Shown in pieces: positions 36,886-48,400 of a stretch of 64,000 bases of DNA. A program made the position numbers and the translations under genes. The number at the start of each line of letters is the position of its first letter. The first letter of the stretch is position 1. Under the pieces are notes generated by a model that was given only the letters and a program-made list of their open reading frames with translations, was not told the origin of the DNA and made no database searches. Source of the stretch: Lewinella sp. W8 (GTDB taxonomy: Bacteria > Bacteroidota > Bacteroidia > Chitinophagales > Saprospiraceae); contig NZ_SNAQ03000013.1 of the NCBI RefSeq assembly GCF_004375085.3, positions 73,358 through 137,357 of the forward strand, given 5' to 3'.

Positions 36886-37635
36886 GTGATCAAGGCAATC
36901 AGAAGATTTTACAACTACTATTTTTCTCCGGAGAAGGACCTGGTCCGGCGACTGCGGCGTCTGCTGGGGTTTACCCCCGCGTACCTGCGCATCTTCAAGT
37001 TGGCCTTTCACCACAAGAGCAACAACGACGGCAATAACAAATCCCCCTACGGCAACCAGAACAATGAGCGCCTTGAATACCTGGGGGATGCCGTTTTGGG
37101 TACGATCGTGGCGGAGTACCTGTACAAGAAGTACCCTACCGGCGACGAGGGGTTCCTGACCAAAATGCGGTCCAAGATCGTCAAGCGGAAGAGCCTCAAC
37201 GAGATTGGTTTCAATATGGGGCTCGACGAGATTTTGTCCACCTACAACAATACTCGCATCGCTAAATCGATGCTGGGAAATGCCGTGGAGGCACTGGTGG
37301 GGGCCGTATACGTGGAGCAGGGCTACAAGAAGACCACCAAATTCATCGTGGACCGCATGTTGCGGAACTACGTGGACGTGGAGGGGCTGGAAAACTTTGA
37401 CGACAACTACAAGAGCCAACTCCTGGAGCACTGCCAGAAGAACGGGCAGAAAGTGGACTACGAAATCCTCAAGCGCTTCAAGCAGGATAAGCGGGATCGC
37501 TTCCGCGTAGCGGTAACCGTCAACGGGCGCCGCCTGGCCGTCGGGGAGGACTTCAACAAGAAGAGTGCCGAACAGCTAGCCAGCCGGCGGGCCCTGCAAA
37601 GCATGGGCCTCAATCAGGCCAAGGCGAGGGTCTGA
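36886..37635 (+). CDS. rnc: Ribonuclease III
   Basis: 249 residues, GTG start. Cleaves double-stranded RNA in rRNA maturation and mRNA turnover. The signature NERLEYLGDAVLG is at about residues 60-72; the second acidic cluster is in NAVEALVGAVYVEQGYKK (about 130-145). The dsRNA-binding domain fills the C-terminus (about 165-245, DNYKSQLLEHCQK ... SAEQLASRRALQSMG). Gene order acpP-fabF-rnc is common in bacteria. Confidence 0.96.
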   Translation: MIKAIRRFYNYYFSPEKDLVRRLRRLLGFTPAYLRIFKLAFHHKSNNDGNNKSPYGNQNNERLEYLGDAVLGTIVAEYLYKKYPTGDEGFLTKMRSKIVKRKSLNEIGFNMGLDEILSTYNNTRIAKSMLGNAVEALVGAVYVEQGYKKTTKFIVDRMLRNYVDVEGLENFDDNYKSQLLEHCQKNGQKVDYEILKRFKQDKRDRFRVAVTVNGRRLAVGEDFNKKSAEQLASRRALQSMGLNQAKARV

Positions 37636-37640
37636 CTTTT

Positions 37641-37740
37641 AGGATTCAGGATTAAGGATTCAGGATTAAGGAATTAGGCCGCATGCCCAGTATTGCCGTG
37701 TATTCTTCTCCTAAATCCTTAAGCCTAAATCCTCAATCCT
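37641..37740. repeat. AGGATTCAGGATTAAGG inverted repeat
   Basis: The left arm 37641-37671 has two direct copies of AGGATTCAGGATTAAGG. The right arm 37710-37740 is the imperfect reverse complement (CCTAAATCCTTAAGCCT, then AAATCCTCAATCCT). A further right-type arm lies at 37825-37841. It could fold into a long hairpin just after rnc. Confidence 0.65.
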
Positions 37741-37747
37741 CTACTAC

Positions 37748-37766
37748 GGCGGCGAAGCGCAGGTGC
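37748..37766 (-). repeat. Intergenic GCACCTGC element, copy 4 (diverged)
   Basis: The minus strand reads GCACCTGCGCTTCGCCGCC. It is paired in opposite orientation with the copy at 37850-37869. Confidence 0.45.
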
Positions 37767-37849
37767 AAGGTTGTTAGAATTAAGCACGGAGGTTTCGGTT
37801 TCAGGATGTCCTAAAGCCTTGGGCCTTAATCCTCAATCCTGAGTCCACT

Positions 37850-37869
37850 GCACCTGCGCGCCGTCGCCC
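37850..37869 (+). repeat. Intergenic GCACCTGC...GCCC element, copy 5
   Basis: GCACCTGCGCGCCGTCGCCC, 83 bp from the opposed copy 4. Confidence 0.55.
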
Positions 37870-37996
37870 TATACTCGGCCGGCGTACTACCGGAACGGTG
37901 GATGCACTGAAGCCTTCCACCCCTTGGTCATTCAATCCTTCCGTCATTCCATCCGTCAATCCGCGCGAAGCGCAATGCACAGTATTCCGCAAACGT

Positions 37997-38004
37997 TAAC
38001 TTTG
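37997..38004 (+). promoter_or_regulatory. -7 box of the histidine kinase gene
   Basis: TAACTTTG, a full match to TAnnTTTG, ending 27 nt before the ATG at 38032. No TTTG at the ideal -33 distance. Confidence 0.5.
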
Positions 38005-38031
38005 CGACGTTCGGACAGACGTCCCTCACGT

Positions 38032-39192
38032 ATGAACTTGCTCAATACATCTTCTCGTTGGCCCATTTACATGGCCATTATTGGTCTCAGTATCGTGGTG
38101 GCCTCGGTGTGGTACACGAATCAACTGGCCGGAAAACTGTCCCAGACCGAAGAGAACTACGTTCGTCTGTTCGAGCAGGCGATGGAGGACATCAGTAACG
38201 TGGCCACGGAGGAAGACCTCCAGAAAAGCATGACGATCCAGCTGGAGATCCTGGAGCGGATGGAAACCGTGCCGAGAATCCTGACGACCCTCCAGGGCGA
38301 ATACGTGGATGCGATCAATTTTGGCGGGAGGGACCGGGATACGGCCTACATCATGGGGCAGCTGCAAAAAATGATTGCGAGTGGTCGGCCGCCGGTAGTA
38401 CTGGGCTCCCAGCTCATGTATTTCGGGCAGAGTCAGTTACTTACCCAGTTGCAGTTCTTTCCTTTGATTCAGTTGCTCCTCATCGGCACCTTCATCTTCC
38501 TGGGCTACCTGGGCATCAACCAGGCCCGCAAGGCCGAACAAAACCGCGTGTGGGTGGGGATGGCCAAGGAAACCGCCCACCAGCTGGGGACACCGATCAG
38601 TGCCATCATGGGCTGGCTGGAGCACATTAAGCTGATGTACGAAGACCAACCCGACATCCTGGAAGTCTCCGACGAAATGGGCAAGGACGTGGAGCGATTG
38701 TCCATGGTCGCCAACCGTTTCAGTAAGATCGGGGCGGCTCCGGAACTGGAGCCCGTCAACGTTTTTGCCGAACTGGACAAATGCCGGGAGTACATGGAAA
38801 AACGGGCTCCCCGCAAGGTCTCCTTCGATTTTCCCGGACCCACCGATGGCGACATCCGGGCCGCCATCAACCCCCTGCTGTTTGATTGGGTGATCGAGAA
38901 CCTCCTGCGCAACGCGCTGGACGCCATGGACGGAAAGGGTACCATCAGCGGAAGTGTCCGGGAACTGGAGGATAAAGTCTACATTGATATCTCCGATACC
39001 GGAAAGGGGATTGCCGCCAAGAACGTCCGCAAGGTGTTCAACCCGGGATTCACCACCAAGAAGCGGGGTTGGGGACTGGGGCTGAGCCTCGTCAAGCGCA
39101 TCGTCGAGCAGTACCACCGCGGGAAGATTGCCGTGACGGCTTCCGAGGTAGGGAAGGGGACGACCTTCACCATCACGCTGCCCCGGGCGTAA
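38032..39192 (+). CDS. Sensor histidine kinase
   Basis: 386 residues from ATG 38032. Two membrane helices (about 11-29 and 141-163) flank a periplasmic sensor region of about 110 residues of unknown type. The kinase core shows the H box AKETAHQLGTPISAIMGWLE with phospho-acceptor His183, the N box NLLRNALDAM (about 289), G1 DTGKGI and G2 GWGLGLSLVKRIV. It should autophosphorylate and pass phosphate to a response regulator, but none is encoded nearby, so it is an orphan kinase here. A longer upstream in-frame extension overlaps the promoter box and is rejected. Confidence 0.93.
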   Translation: MNLLNTSSRWPIYMAIIGLSIVVASVWYTNQLAGKLSQTEENYVRLFEQAMEDISNVATEEDLQKSMTIQLEILERMETVPRILTTLQGEYVDAINFGGRDRDTAYIMGQLQKMIASGRPPVVLGSQLMYFGQSQLLTQLQFFPLIQLLLIGTFIFLGYLGINQARKAEQNRVWVGMAKETAHQLGTPISAIMGWLEHIKLMYEDQPDILEVSDEMGKDVERLSMVANRFSKIGAAPELEPVNVFAELDKCREYMEKRAPRKVSFDFPGPTDGDIRAAINPLLFDWVIENLLRNALDAMDGKGTISGSVRELEDKVYIDISDTGKGIAAKNVRKVFNPGFTTKKRGWGLGLSLVKRIVEQYHRGKIAVTASEVGKGTTFTITLPRA

Positions 39193-39453
39193 GTAAGAAA
39201 TCAGTTCTTTCGTGATGAATCGGCCTTCAATAAACGGCTACTCCGTGCGTGGGGATTCAGGAGGAAATAATGACCTTAAAGAACTGAACGTTGCACAAAT
39301 ACGAATAAGTGTTGTTTAACACTCGAACCAGCACGGGGGCTGATGGATTTCAGTACCTTGTGTTCGATTTCCATGATCCCGTCCTCGGCCGCTCAGAATA
39401 CTCGACGCCTTCCTCACTCAGCCGTTGACTTTCTCGCTCGATATCCCATCCTC

Positions 39454-42400
39454 ATGAACAGAACTTTACCTTTTTTCCTGCTTGCTTTCCTGGCTTTTCT
39501 TGTGCTCGCTCCCTCCGTCGGGGTAGCCCAGGTTGATATGGAAACTGACGGGGAGATTTACGGCTTTGGCTACGATAAGGATGACAAAGTGCGGGACTTC
39601 CTGATTCCGAGTGATCATAATTTTCAGACTGGAACCAACCAAATCACCTTCACCCTGCGCGGAGGAGATGGTGGAAGGAGAAAGACTACTTTCTGTATTG
39701 AACCGGGAGGTAATGGTGCCCGGGTAACGGCATCCTTCGGGATTGGTTACGGTCCGGGCAAATTAAATCCGGGGGGGACTATCCGGATCATCACGGGGCA
39801 ACATGGGGGTAACCTTACGGCCGATGGTCTTGCCGGAGTAGGCGGCGGCGGTGGCTCGGCGGTTTTGTATAAGGACCCCGACGTGAGTGGAAATGGAGAT
39901 TGTCTGAACAACGGAGTAACCGTTCCCAGCATCGAATGGGATTCTACCTGTTGGATCCTTTTGGCGGTAGCTGGCGGTGGTGGTGGCGCTTATGCTTCCA
40001 TTGGCTGCGCGGAAAACGGTCGGGGTAAACCGGGGAATGCGGGAGAAAATGGAACTGACGGTCGAGGCCCCATTCCTGCTGCGGGCGGAACCGACGGTAA
40101 TCGTGGCGGGCGACAAAATAATCAGACCTACGAATCCGTAGCAAACAGTGGGGGAGGATATAAAACGCCTAATTTCCAATCATTCGCCGAGGGATACCCA
40201 GGCGGAATCGATGGTGGGAGCGGCGGCTTTTCTGATGATTTAATCCGGGTGCGTGGTGGCTTCGGCTACGGCGGTGGCGGTTCTGGAATTCGGGCTGTTT
40301 TCATCTACCGCGGTGGCGGCGGTGGTGGCTTTTCCGGAGGAGGGTCCGGTTCTAACGCCGACGGTGGCGGTGGCGGCGGTAGTTTCGCCAATAGCAACGC
40401 TGTATTCCGGGACAAACAAGATGGAAACGGTACTGACAACCGTCCCGACGATGGCTATATCACCTACCGCTACGAAACCAACGAAGATCTGTTCGATGCA
40501 CCGGTGGCCCAATGCCAGGATGTGACCGTAAACGTTACTAATGATGGCACCCGCCTGTCGGCCGATATGGTAGATACGGGCAGTTATGACCCCAACGATC
40601 GGCCCATTACTACGCTGGTCTGCCTGGACCAAAATAGTTGTGCCAACGGTATCCTTTTTGACTGTAACGACATCGGCGACGTAGAGCCCTTGTTGCTCAG
40701 CGTGAGCAATGGCGTAAAGACCAGTTTTTGTGATTTTACCGCTACCATCGAGGCCGGTGCCGATGGCACCCTGACCTGCCCACCCAACCGAACCTTTGAA
40801 ATTGGCGCCTGTGATAACCTGATTGATGACGGTTTCCGGGTCGACGAACTTCCCTCCTGCGATGCCGTCTTGGAATATTTCGTTATTTCTCCCGAAGGTG
40901 TCGTTGACACGGTAGATGCTCCCGGCAACGAGGGGATTGATGAATACAATTTTTCAGTGGGCGAGAGTACCGTCATCTACCAGGCCAGCTATCTGGACGA
41001 GGACGAATTTGAGGCTACCCAAAGTTGTAGCTTCACGGTAACGCTCAACCGGCGCGATGGCTCTAACGAATTGAGGTGCCCTAGCGACGTTAATATTTTT
41101 GTCCCGCGGGATGACGTGGTGGACCCCTGTGAACTCTTCGTAGAGGATTCCCCGATCGCCGAAAACCGGGCCAATTTGGACCCCTCCAGTGGCATATGCG
41201 GTGACCTCTCTTACTCCATTGTGACGCCCGAGTTAGGGGCAGAACCCGTTACGGGAACGGGAGAACTGCAATCCTTCAGTTTTCCGGAAGGCATTAGTAC
41301 CGTCACCTACACGCTGGAGGCCCTGCCCGGAGAACCCATCAGAACCTGCTCCTTTACGGTTGAGGTGGAATTACAGGGCGGCAGCGATGCCCCCACGATC
41401 ACCTGTCCCACCGGGGTAACGGAAATCGAATTATATCAGGGCATCTCCGACGAGGAAATTTTGGAGCAGATCGACTACGTCGCCACCGATGAGTGTATCG
41501 TGGTGGAGATCGAAATCCAAGACCTTGACCGTGGTTGTAATGATATCGGTCGAACCCAGAGTAACGTTCGCTTACGGGCTTACGATAATGACGGACGCGA
41601 TGATTTTTGCAGCCTATCTATCACGACTTCAAGCATACGGGACATTACCTGTCCGGCCGATGTAGTGGTAGATATTGATGCAGGGTGTACGGGAATTGTC
41701 GACCCTGAATTGATGCTGCCGCTGGAGTTGCCAGTATGTCCCCTGGATTACACCTATAGTGTTCGCGATAACGAGGGGGCGCAGGTGGCCTCCGGTACCG
41801 GGAACCTTCCCGAACTGACGCTGGCGGCCGGAGGCTATGGTGCGAATTATAGTTATGTGGATAGGTCTGGGCCGATTGACGTAATCGCTACCTGTCACTT
41901 CAATATCTTGATGCGCCCACAGGATGGCCCCACCGCCGTCTGCCAGGACGTTACGGTGAACCTGAGTGCCCTCGATGATACTACGCCAGCATTGATTGGT
42001 GTAAACTCCACCGCCAGCTGCGGCCAAAACCTCAACTTTTCCATTAATCGGGAGCTGGACTGTAACCTGATCGGAATGAATCCCGTCTTCCTTACCGTGG
42101 AAGACGAAGTGGGGCAACAGGCTTTTTGCCTTGCTAACCTGACGGTTGTGGACGACGTTCCCCCCACCATCACCGCCTGCCCGGCGAACCGTACCATTGC
42201 GGTAGACGGGAACTGCGAAATCACCATCCCGGACCTGACCGGAGAACTTATGGCGACCACAGACTGCGGTAACCTCACCGTCAGCCAACTTCCGGAAGCG
42301 GGCACTACGGCCTCCCTTGACGATGGCTCCACCGTATCCGTGGACGTGGTGGTCTTTGACGATTCCGGGCTCACTGGCACGCCACCCTGTACGGTGATCC

Positions 42401-45400
42401 TTACGCTGGGTGACGTCGACCCGCCCACTGCCATTTGCCAGGATGTGACGGTTGACCTGGACACCAACGGTGCCGGCTCCCTGAGCGTGAACGACGTGGA
42501 CAACGGTTCCTTGGATGACTGCGGAGCGGTGACGCTATCCTTCGAAGCAAACGCTACGGTAACCAGCCTCGACCTGGGGTGCGACGATGTAGGCTTCTTC
42601 TCCCAAACGCTCTACGTTACCGACGAATCCGGTAACCAGAGCAATTGTACCGCTTCGATTACGGTACGGGACCTGATCGCCCCCACCGCCCGCTGCGTTA
42701 CCGGGCTAAGCGTAAATCTTTCCGACGGAATTTTATTTGGCACTCAGGTTGATAACGGAAGCACCGACAACTGTACGGCGAATGAAGATCTCAGCTTCTT
42801 CCTTTTAGCGGCTAGTGTCGGGGGAGCGCCGCTGGGCTCCAGTACTCCGCTTACCTGTTCGCAGGTAGGGGATTTTGAACTAACTCTGGAAGTAAGCGAC
42901 GAGAACGGCCAGACCAGTTCCTGTAATACTACCGTAGTGGTGGTGGACGATACCGCCCCCACGGCCGTTTGCCAGAACATCACTGTCTACGTGGACGGAG
43001 GAGGAAACGCCACCGTGAGCACCGCCGACGTAGACGGCGGCTCTTCGGACAACTGCGGCTCCCTGGAGTACAGTTTTGCACCTGCGTCCGCGCAAAATAC
43101 CGTTAGCTTCGGTTGTGATGAACTGGGTAGTCAATCCGTTACCCTCTACGTCAGCGACCCCTCCAACAACCAGAGCAACTGCGTAGCCAACGTCATGGTG
43201 CGTGATACGGTAAGCCCCGTGGCAAATTGCCAGGGCGGATTGGTAGAGCTGGATGACGACGGAAATGGTAGCCTCCTGGCCGCCGACCTGGACAACGTTA
43301 GCTCCGACAATTGCGGGGTGGATTTCCTCAGTTTTGACGCCGCGGGCACCATTGTCAGTAAGGATTATGACTGCGAAAACGTCGGGGACATCAACGACGT
43401 CGTCTACGTCACTGACGTCAACGGCAACGTAAGTGCCCCCTGCCCGGTCATCATTACGGTGCGGGACGATATTCTGCCGGAGGTGAGCTGTAACGACATC
43501 ACTGTCTACCTGGATGAAAACGGAGCAGCTTCCATCGTCCCCGCCGACGTTGGTACGGCGACCGACAACTGTACGGTGACCAGTACCGGCCTGGATCGGA
43601 TGGACTTTGGTTGCGCGGACGCTCGGCTAACCCTCCCCGTGGAATTCACGGCGGAAGACCCTTCCGGTAACGAAAATTCCTGTATCGCTCAGGTGATGGT
43701 CCGGGATACAACTCCGCCGACCCTGGTCTGCAAAAACGATACGGTGCGGATCGGAACGTTTGGTCCCGATAATATCTTCATGGATCTTCAGGATACTTAT
43801 TCGGTCGATAATGCCATTGTCTCCTTGAGTGATAATTGTGATGAATTTCCAGGGATTTCTCCATTTTTCATTGACTTTGAAGATTGCTCAGACCTGGGGG
43901 TACGAACGGTAACCATTACCGCCGAGGATGATAGTGATAATGTCAGCCAGTGCACCTTTGAGCTCCTGGTGCAAGAAGTTTCCCAGCCCGAAGCTCGCTG
44001 CCGCCCGGTTACGGTTACCCTGGACGCTAACGGCGGCGGTACGCTCTCGGTTAACGACGTAGACAACGGCTCTTCCGATTTCTGCGGCGTCATCGACCTG
44101 AGCTTCGATCCGGAATCCTCCGTCACGGTGCTGACCTACGACTGTAGCGAGGTGGGCACCTTCCCCGTAACGCTCTACGTCACCGATCCCTCCGAAAATC
44201 AAAGCAGCTGTGTGGCTAACGTGACGGTAGAAGACGTCACCCCGCCGGTGGCTAGCTGCCCGCCCTCTGCGGTTGTCCGAACTTTTGACGTTCCGGATGG
44301 AGGTTCCCTGGTATTACCGGCAGCTCAGCTGGATTTTGGCTCCGGAGCCTCGGATAATTGTTCTCCGCTGACCTTCAGCTACGACGAGGCGGCCACCGAG
44401 TTGAGCCGAACCTATACTTGCGAGGATTTAGGGATTTACGAAATTGAATTATTCGTCACGGACGTAGGCGGCAACACCAGTAGTTGTACTAGTAGAATTC
44501 GAATTGCGAGTGATGTGCGCCTGACCTGTTCTCAAGACATCACGGTTTTCCTTTCCCAGGAAACCATCACCGTAGAGGAATTCTTTACGGATGCCACCGA
44601 CAGCTGCTTCCCCGACGAAGATCTTGTGGTTTGTGTGGACCAGCTTGGAGTTCCCGGTACCCAATTCTGTGACGAAAGACCACTCAGTTGTGATGATCTG
44701 GGAACCAGTCTTTATCGGGTCAATGCCACCAACGTGAATAACGATCAGGCTAATTGTATTCTCAATTTGACTGTCGTAGATGACATCACCCTGGTCGCGA
44801 ACTGCCGGGAACAAGTCACCGTGCTCCTGGACGAAAACGGTCTGGGTACCCTAACCGTGGACGAGGTCGATAATGGCTCCACGGCTCCCTGTCCCGGACC
44901 CAGCTTTAGCTTTGATCCCCAAACCCCGGTTAATTCTCTGGAGTACGGTTGTGGGGACGTAGGTGAATTGCTGGAAGTGACGTTGTTTATCCGTGACGAA
45001 GCAGGAAACCAAACCGGATGTGGTGCCTCCGTGACGGTAATCGACGAGGTTCCGCCGGTGGCCCTTTGTCAGGATATCACGGTGTCATTGGACGAAAACG
45101 GCAACGGTACGGCCCTCCCCGGTGAGGTAGACAATAATTCCACCGATGCCTGTGGCATCAATAATGTTGTCTTTACCTCTAACCCGGCCGACGCGGCAAA
45201 CCAGTTCGCGGAGCTCACCTACGGCTGCGAGGAGGTAGGCGTGAACGAGGTGGTCCTGTTGGTCTTCGACAACAATGGCAACAGCAGTAGTTGCATCGCT
45301 ACGGTGACGGTGGTAGACGAAGTCCCTCCGATGGCTATTTGCCAGAACATTACGGTTTCCCTGGACGAAAACGGAAACGGTGTTGCCACGCCGGATGAAG

Positions 45401-48400
45401 TAAACAATGGTTCCAATGACAACTGTGGCATTGATCGCGTCGTCTTCACCTCCAACCCGGCCGACGAAGCCAACCAGTTCACCGAACTTGCCTTCGGCTG
45501 CGCGGAGGTGGGCACGAACGAGGTGGTCCTGCTGGTCTTCGACAACAACGGCAACTCCAGCAGTTGCACCGCCACGGTGACGGTGGTGGACGAAGTGCTG
45601 CCGGTAGCCCGCTGTCAGGAACTTACCGTTATGCTGGATGCTTCCGGAGACGGGCGCACGAGCGCAGGTGCCGTGGATAACGGATCAACCGATGCCTGCG
45701 GCATCGCCAGCCTTGAACTGAGCCAAACCGACTTCAGCTGTGACGACGTCGGCGCGGTCGACGTGGTGCTGACGGTTACGGACGTGAACGATAACGTGAA
45801 TACCTGCACGGCCGTGGTTACGGTGGGAGACGAGATTCCACCCGTCATCACGACCACACCCCGAACGGTTATCCTCGACGAGAATGGCGTGGCTACGCTT
45901 TCGGTCAACGATATTGCCAGCGCCACGGACGCCTGCGGCGTGGCCAGCCTGACGGCCGAGGGGATTGCCGGGCCCATCCAGAACCTGGAAATTACCGACG
46001 GTGGTACCGTGCTTAATTTCGGATGCGAAGACATCGGCCTGAACGTCATTCTGGTCACGGCCACGGACGTGAACGGTAACGTAAGTACCGCCGAGGTAAA
46101 CGTTACGGTGGACTTCGTCCAACCCTTGCTTTCGTGCATCAGCGAACTGACCGTGGCACTGAACGCCAACTGTCAGGCCCAGTTACTCCCCTCCATGGTG
46201 CTTACCGGGCAGCGGGTCTGCCTGAGTGCCTTTGAGTTTGAGATTGTGGTGCAGGACGATGATCCTTCCAACGGTCCGATTATTGACGGTTGTGGCCGCT
46301 TCGCCTACACCATCGAGAGTGTGGGCACCGGAGCCCTGGAACTCGACTTCCCGGGTTGCTGGGGCTTCGTTACGGCCCTGGACCGGACCCCGCCAGCGGT
46401 GGTGGAAACCCCCGATGACGAAGTACTACTCTGTACGGACCTCGGAGCCATCACCCTCACGGCCCTGGCGGCTAACGTCAGCCGCTGTTGGGTGGTGGAG
46501 CGAAATGAAGCCGGTGATTTTGAAACGATTGCCAGCACGATGGCGCCCGCCCTACGGGACCGTCTGGATCTGATCGCCGAAGGAGAGGGAACTCCCGTTG
46601 TTCCTTCCTTCAGCGACGGTTGCGCGCCAAGACTGCAGGTCTGCGTCAACGATGTGGCTACCTTCGGTGACGACCCCGATTGCGACGAGGTGCTGATTAC
46701 CCGCACCTTCATCGCCACCGAAATGAGTGATTGCGCCGGCAGTAATGATCCGGCGATTACCTCCTTTGAAATCCGCTTCGTACGTCCTACCCTGGACGAT
46801 ATCGAACCGACCGGTAATGTGCTGGCCGCAGCAACCTTTGAATGCGACGAGGATATTGCCCTGGATGCGAACGGTAACCCCCTGCCCCGGACGAGCGACC
46901 TGCCCTTCTTTACTTTCGGAGATCGCACCATCCCATTAGTGGTTAACGAAACGGTTTGTAACCTCGGACTGACCTACGTAGACGGTCCCGCAATCATGAA
47001 TTGCCCGAACAGCTACACCTTCGTCCGGGTCTACACGGTGCTGGATTGGTGTGCGCCCGGTCCTCCGCTAACCTACACCCAGGTGGTGAAGGTAGAGGAC
47101 ACCACGGCTCCGGTCTTTACGGCTCCCACGCAGGACCGGGACTTTGACGGGGTGATCGACGACGGCCCGCTCGAGTTTGGCACCAACATCGGTGACGAAT
47201 GTGCGGCCTTCATCCGCCTGGACGATCCGAGCATCGTGCTGACGGATAATTGCAGCGCCGGTATCGAGTTGAAGGCGGACATCTACCCCTTCCAAAATCT
47301 TAACGGCGCCCCGATTGGTACCTTCTTCCTGGACCTGGACGACGGTGATGCGGAGCTTGCCGGTCCAATCCCCGCCGGTACACACACCCTGCGCTATACC
47401 TATACGGATGATTGTGGAAACAGCGACTTCACCGACGTCACCTTCACGGTTGTTGACCGTACGGCTCCGGTAGCCATCTGCGAGGATGGCCTGAACGTGA
47501 GTCTGACTGCGGGTTCCTCCAATGGCGGTCCAAGTACGGGATCAGTGGTGCTGACCCCGGAGATGCTGGACAATGGTTCCTACGATGATTGTAGTGAGGT
47601 GACGCTCCGCATCGGCCGCGTCCGCCAATTAGTGGACGGCACCTATGAGCTCCTCCCCGGCGCATCTTATGAGGAGGAACTGTTGCTGACTTGTGCGGAT
47701 ATCGGAAACGTACTGGTCGGCCTGGAGGTCTCCGATGCAGAAGGTAACGTAAACTACTGCTGGCTCGAAGTGCTGGTGGAAGACAAGGCCCGCCCGGTCT
47801 GTTTCGCTCCGGCTCCGGTCAACATCAGCTGCATTGCCTACAACGCTGAGCTTCCCGCCGACATCAATGAGGCCACGGATGAGGAGCTGGACGCTGCCTT
47901 TGGTGCGGCTACCGGTATCGACAACTGTGAGGTGACGATCACCCAGACGATCAGCGGTGACGTGAACAGCTGTGGTGTTGGCCAGTTTACGCGGGTCTTC
48001 ACGGCCACGGACGGCCAGGGCCTGACCAACGCTGCTGCCTGTACGCAGCGCATCACGGTCTACGGTATCCACGACTACACGCTGACCTTCCCGCTGGACG
48101 CGGAGGCGGACTGTGCGGAGGTCCCCGTGTATGACAGTATCGGCATCGCTGGACGAGCTTGCGATCTCTTCACCATCAACTCCACCGTGGACACCTTCCG
48201 CACGACGGGTACGGCGCCCGAGGAATGCTTCAAACTGGAAGTGACTTACGACATCATCAACTGGTGTGAGTACAACAGCATCGGGCAGGCTTACCTGATC
48301 CCCCGGGATCGTGAGGGTGACCGCAACCCCGAAACGGAACTGATGTACCTGCACGTACGCCCCTGGGAGGACGTAACGACGACAGCCGACGACATCGCCT

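Larger units (their letters stand above)
37636..38031. other. Repeat-rich intergenic region between rnc and the kinase gene
   Basis: 396 bp with no convincing gene. It holds an AGGATT-type inverted repeat (37641-37671 with 37710-37740, and a third partial copy near 37825-37841) and two opposed copies of the GCACCTGC element (37748-37766 minus, 37850-37869 plus). It also contains ATTCAATCCTTCCGTCATTC-like sequence at 37930-37949 and the kinase promoter box. Confidence 0.6.

Noticed and set aside
43077-43104. GCACCTGCGTCCGCGC as a seventh copy of the intergenic element (and a similar match at 50158)
   Set aside because: Both are inside the giant gene and match only the first half of the element; probably chance or a shared ancestral segment.
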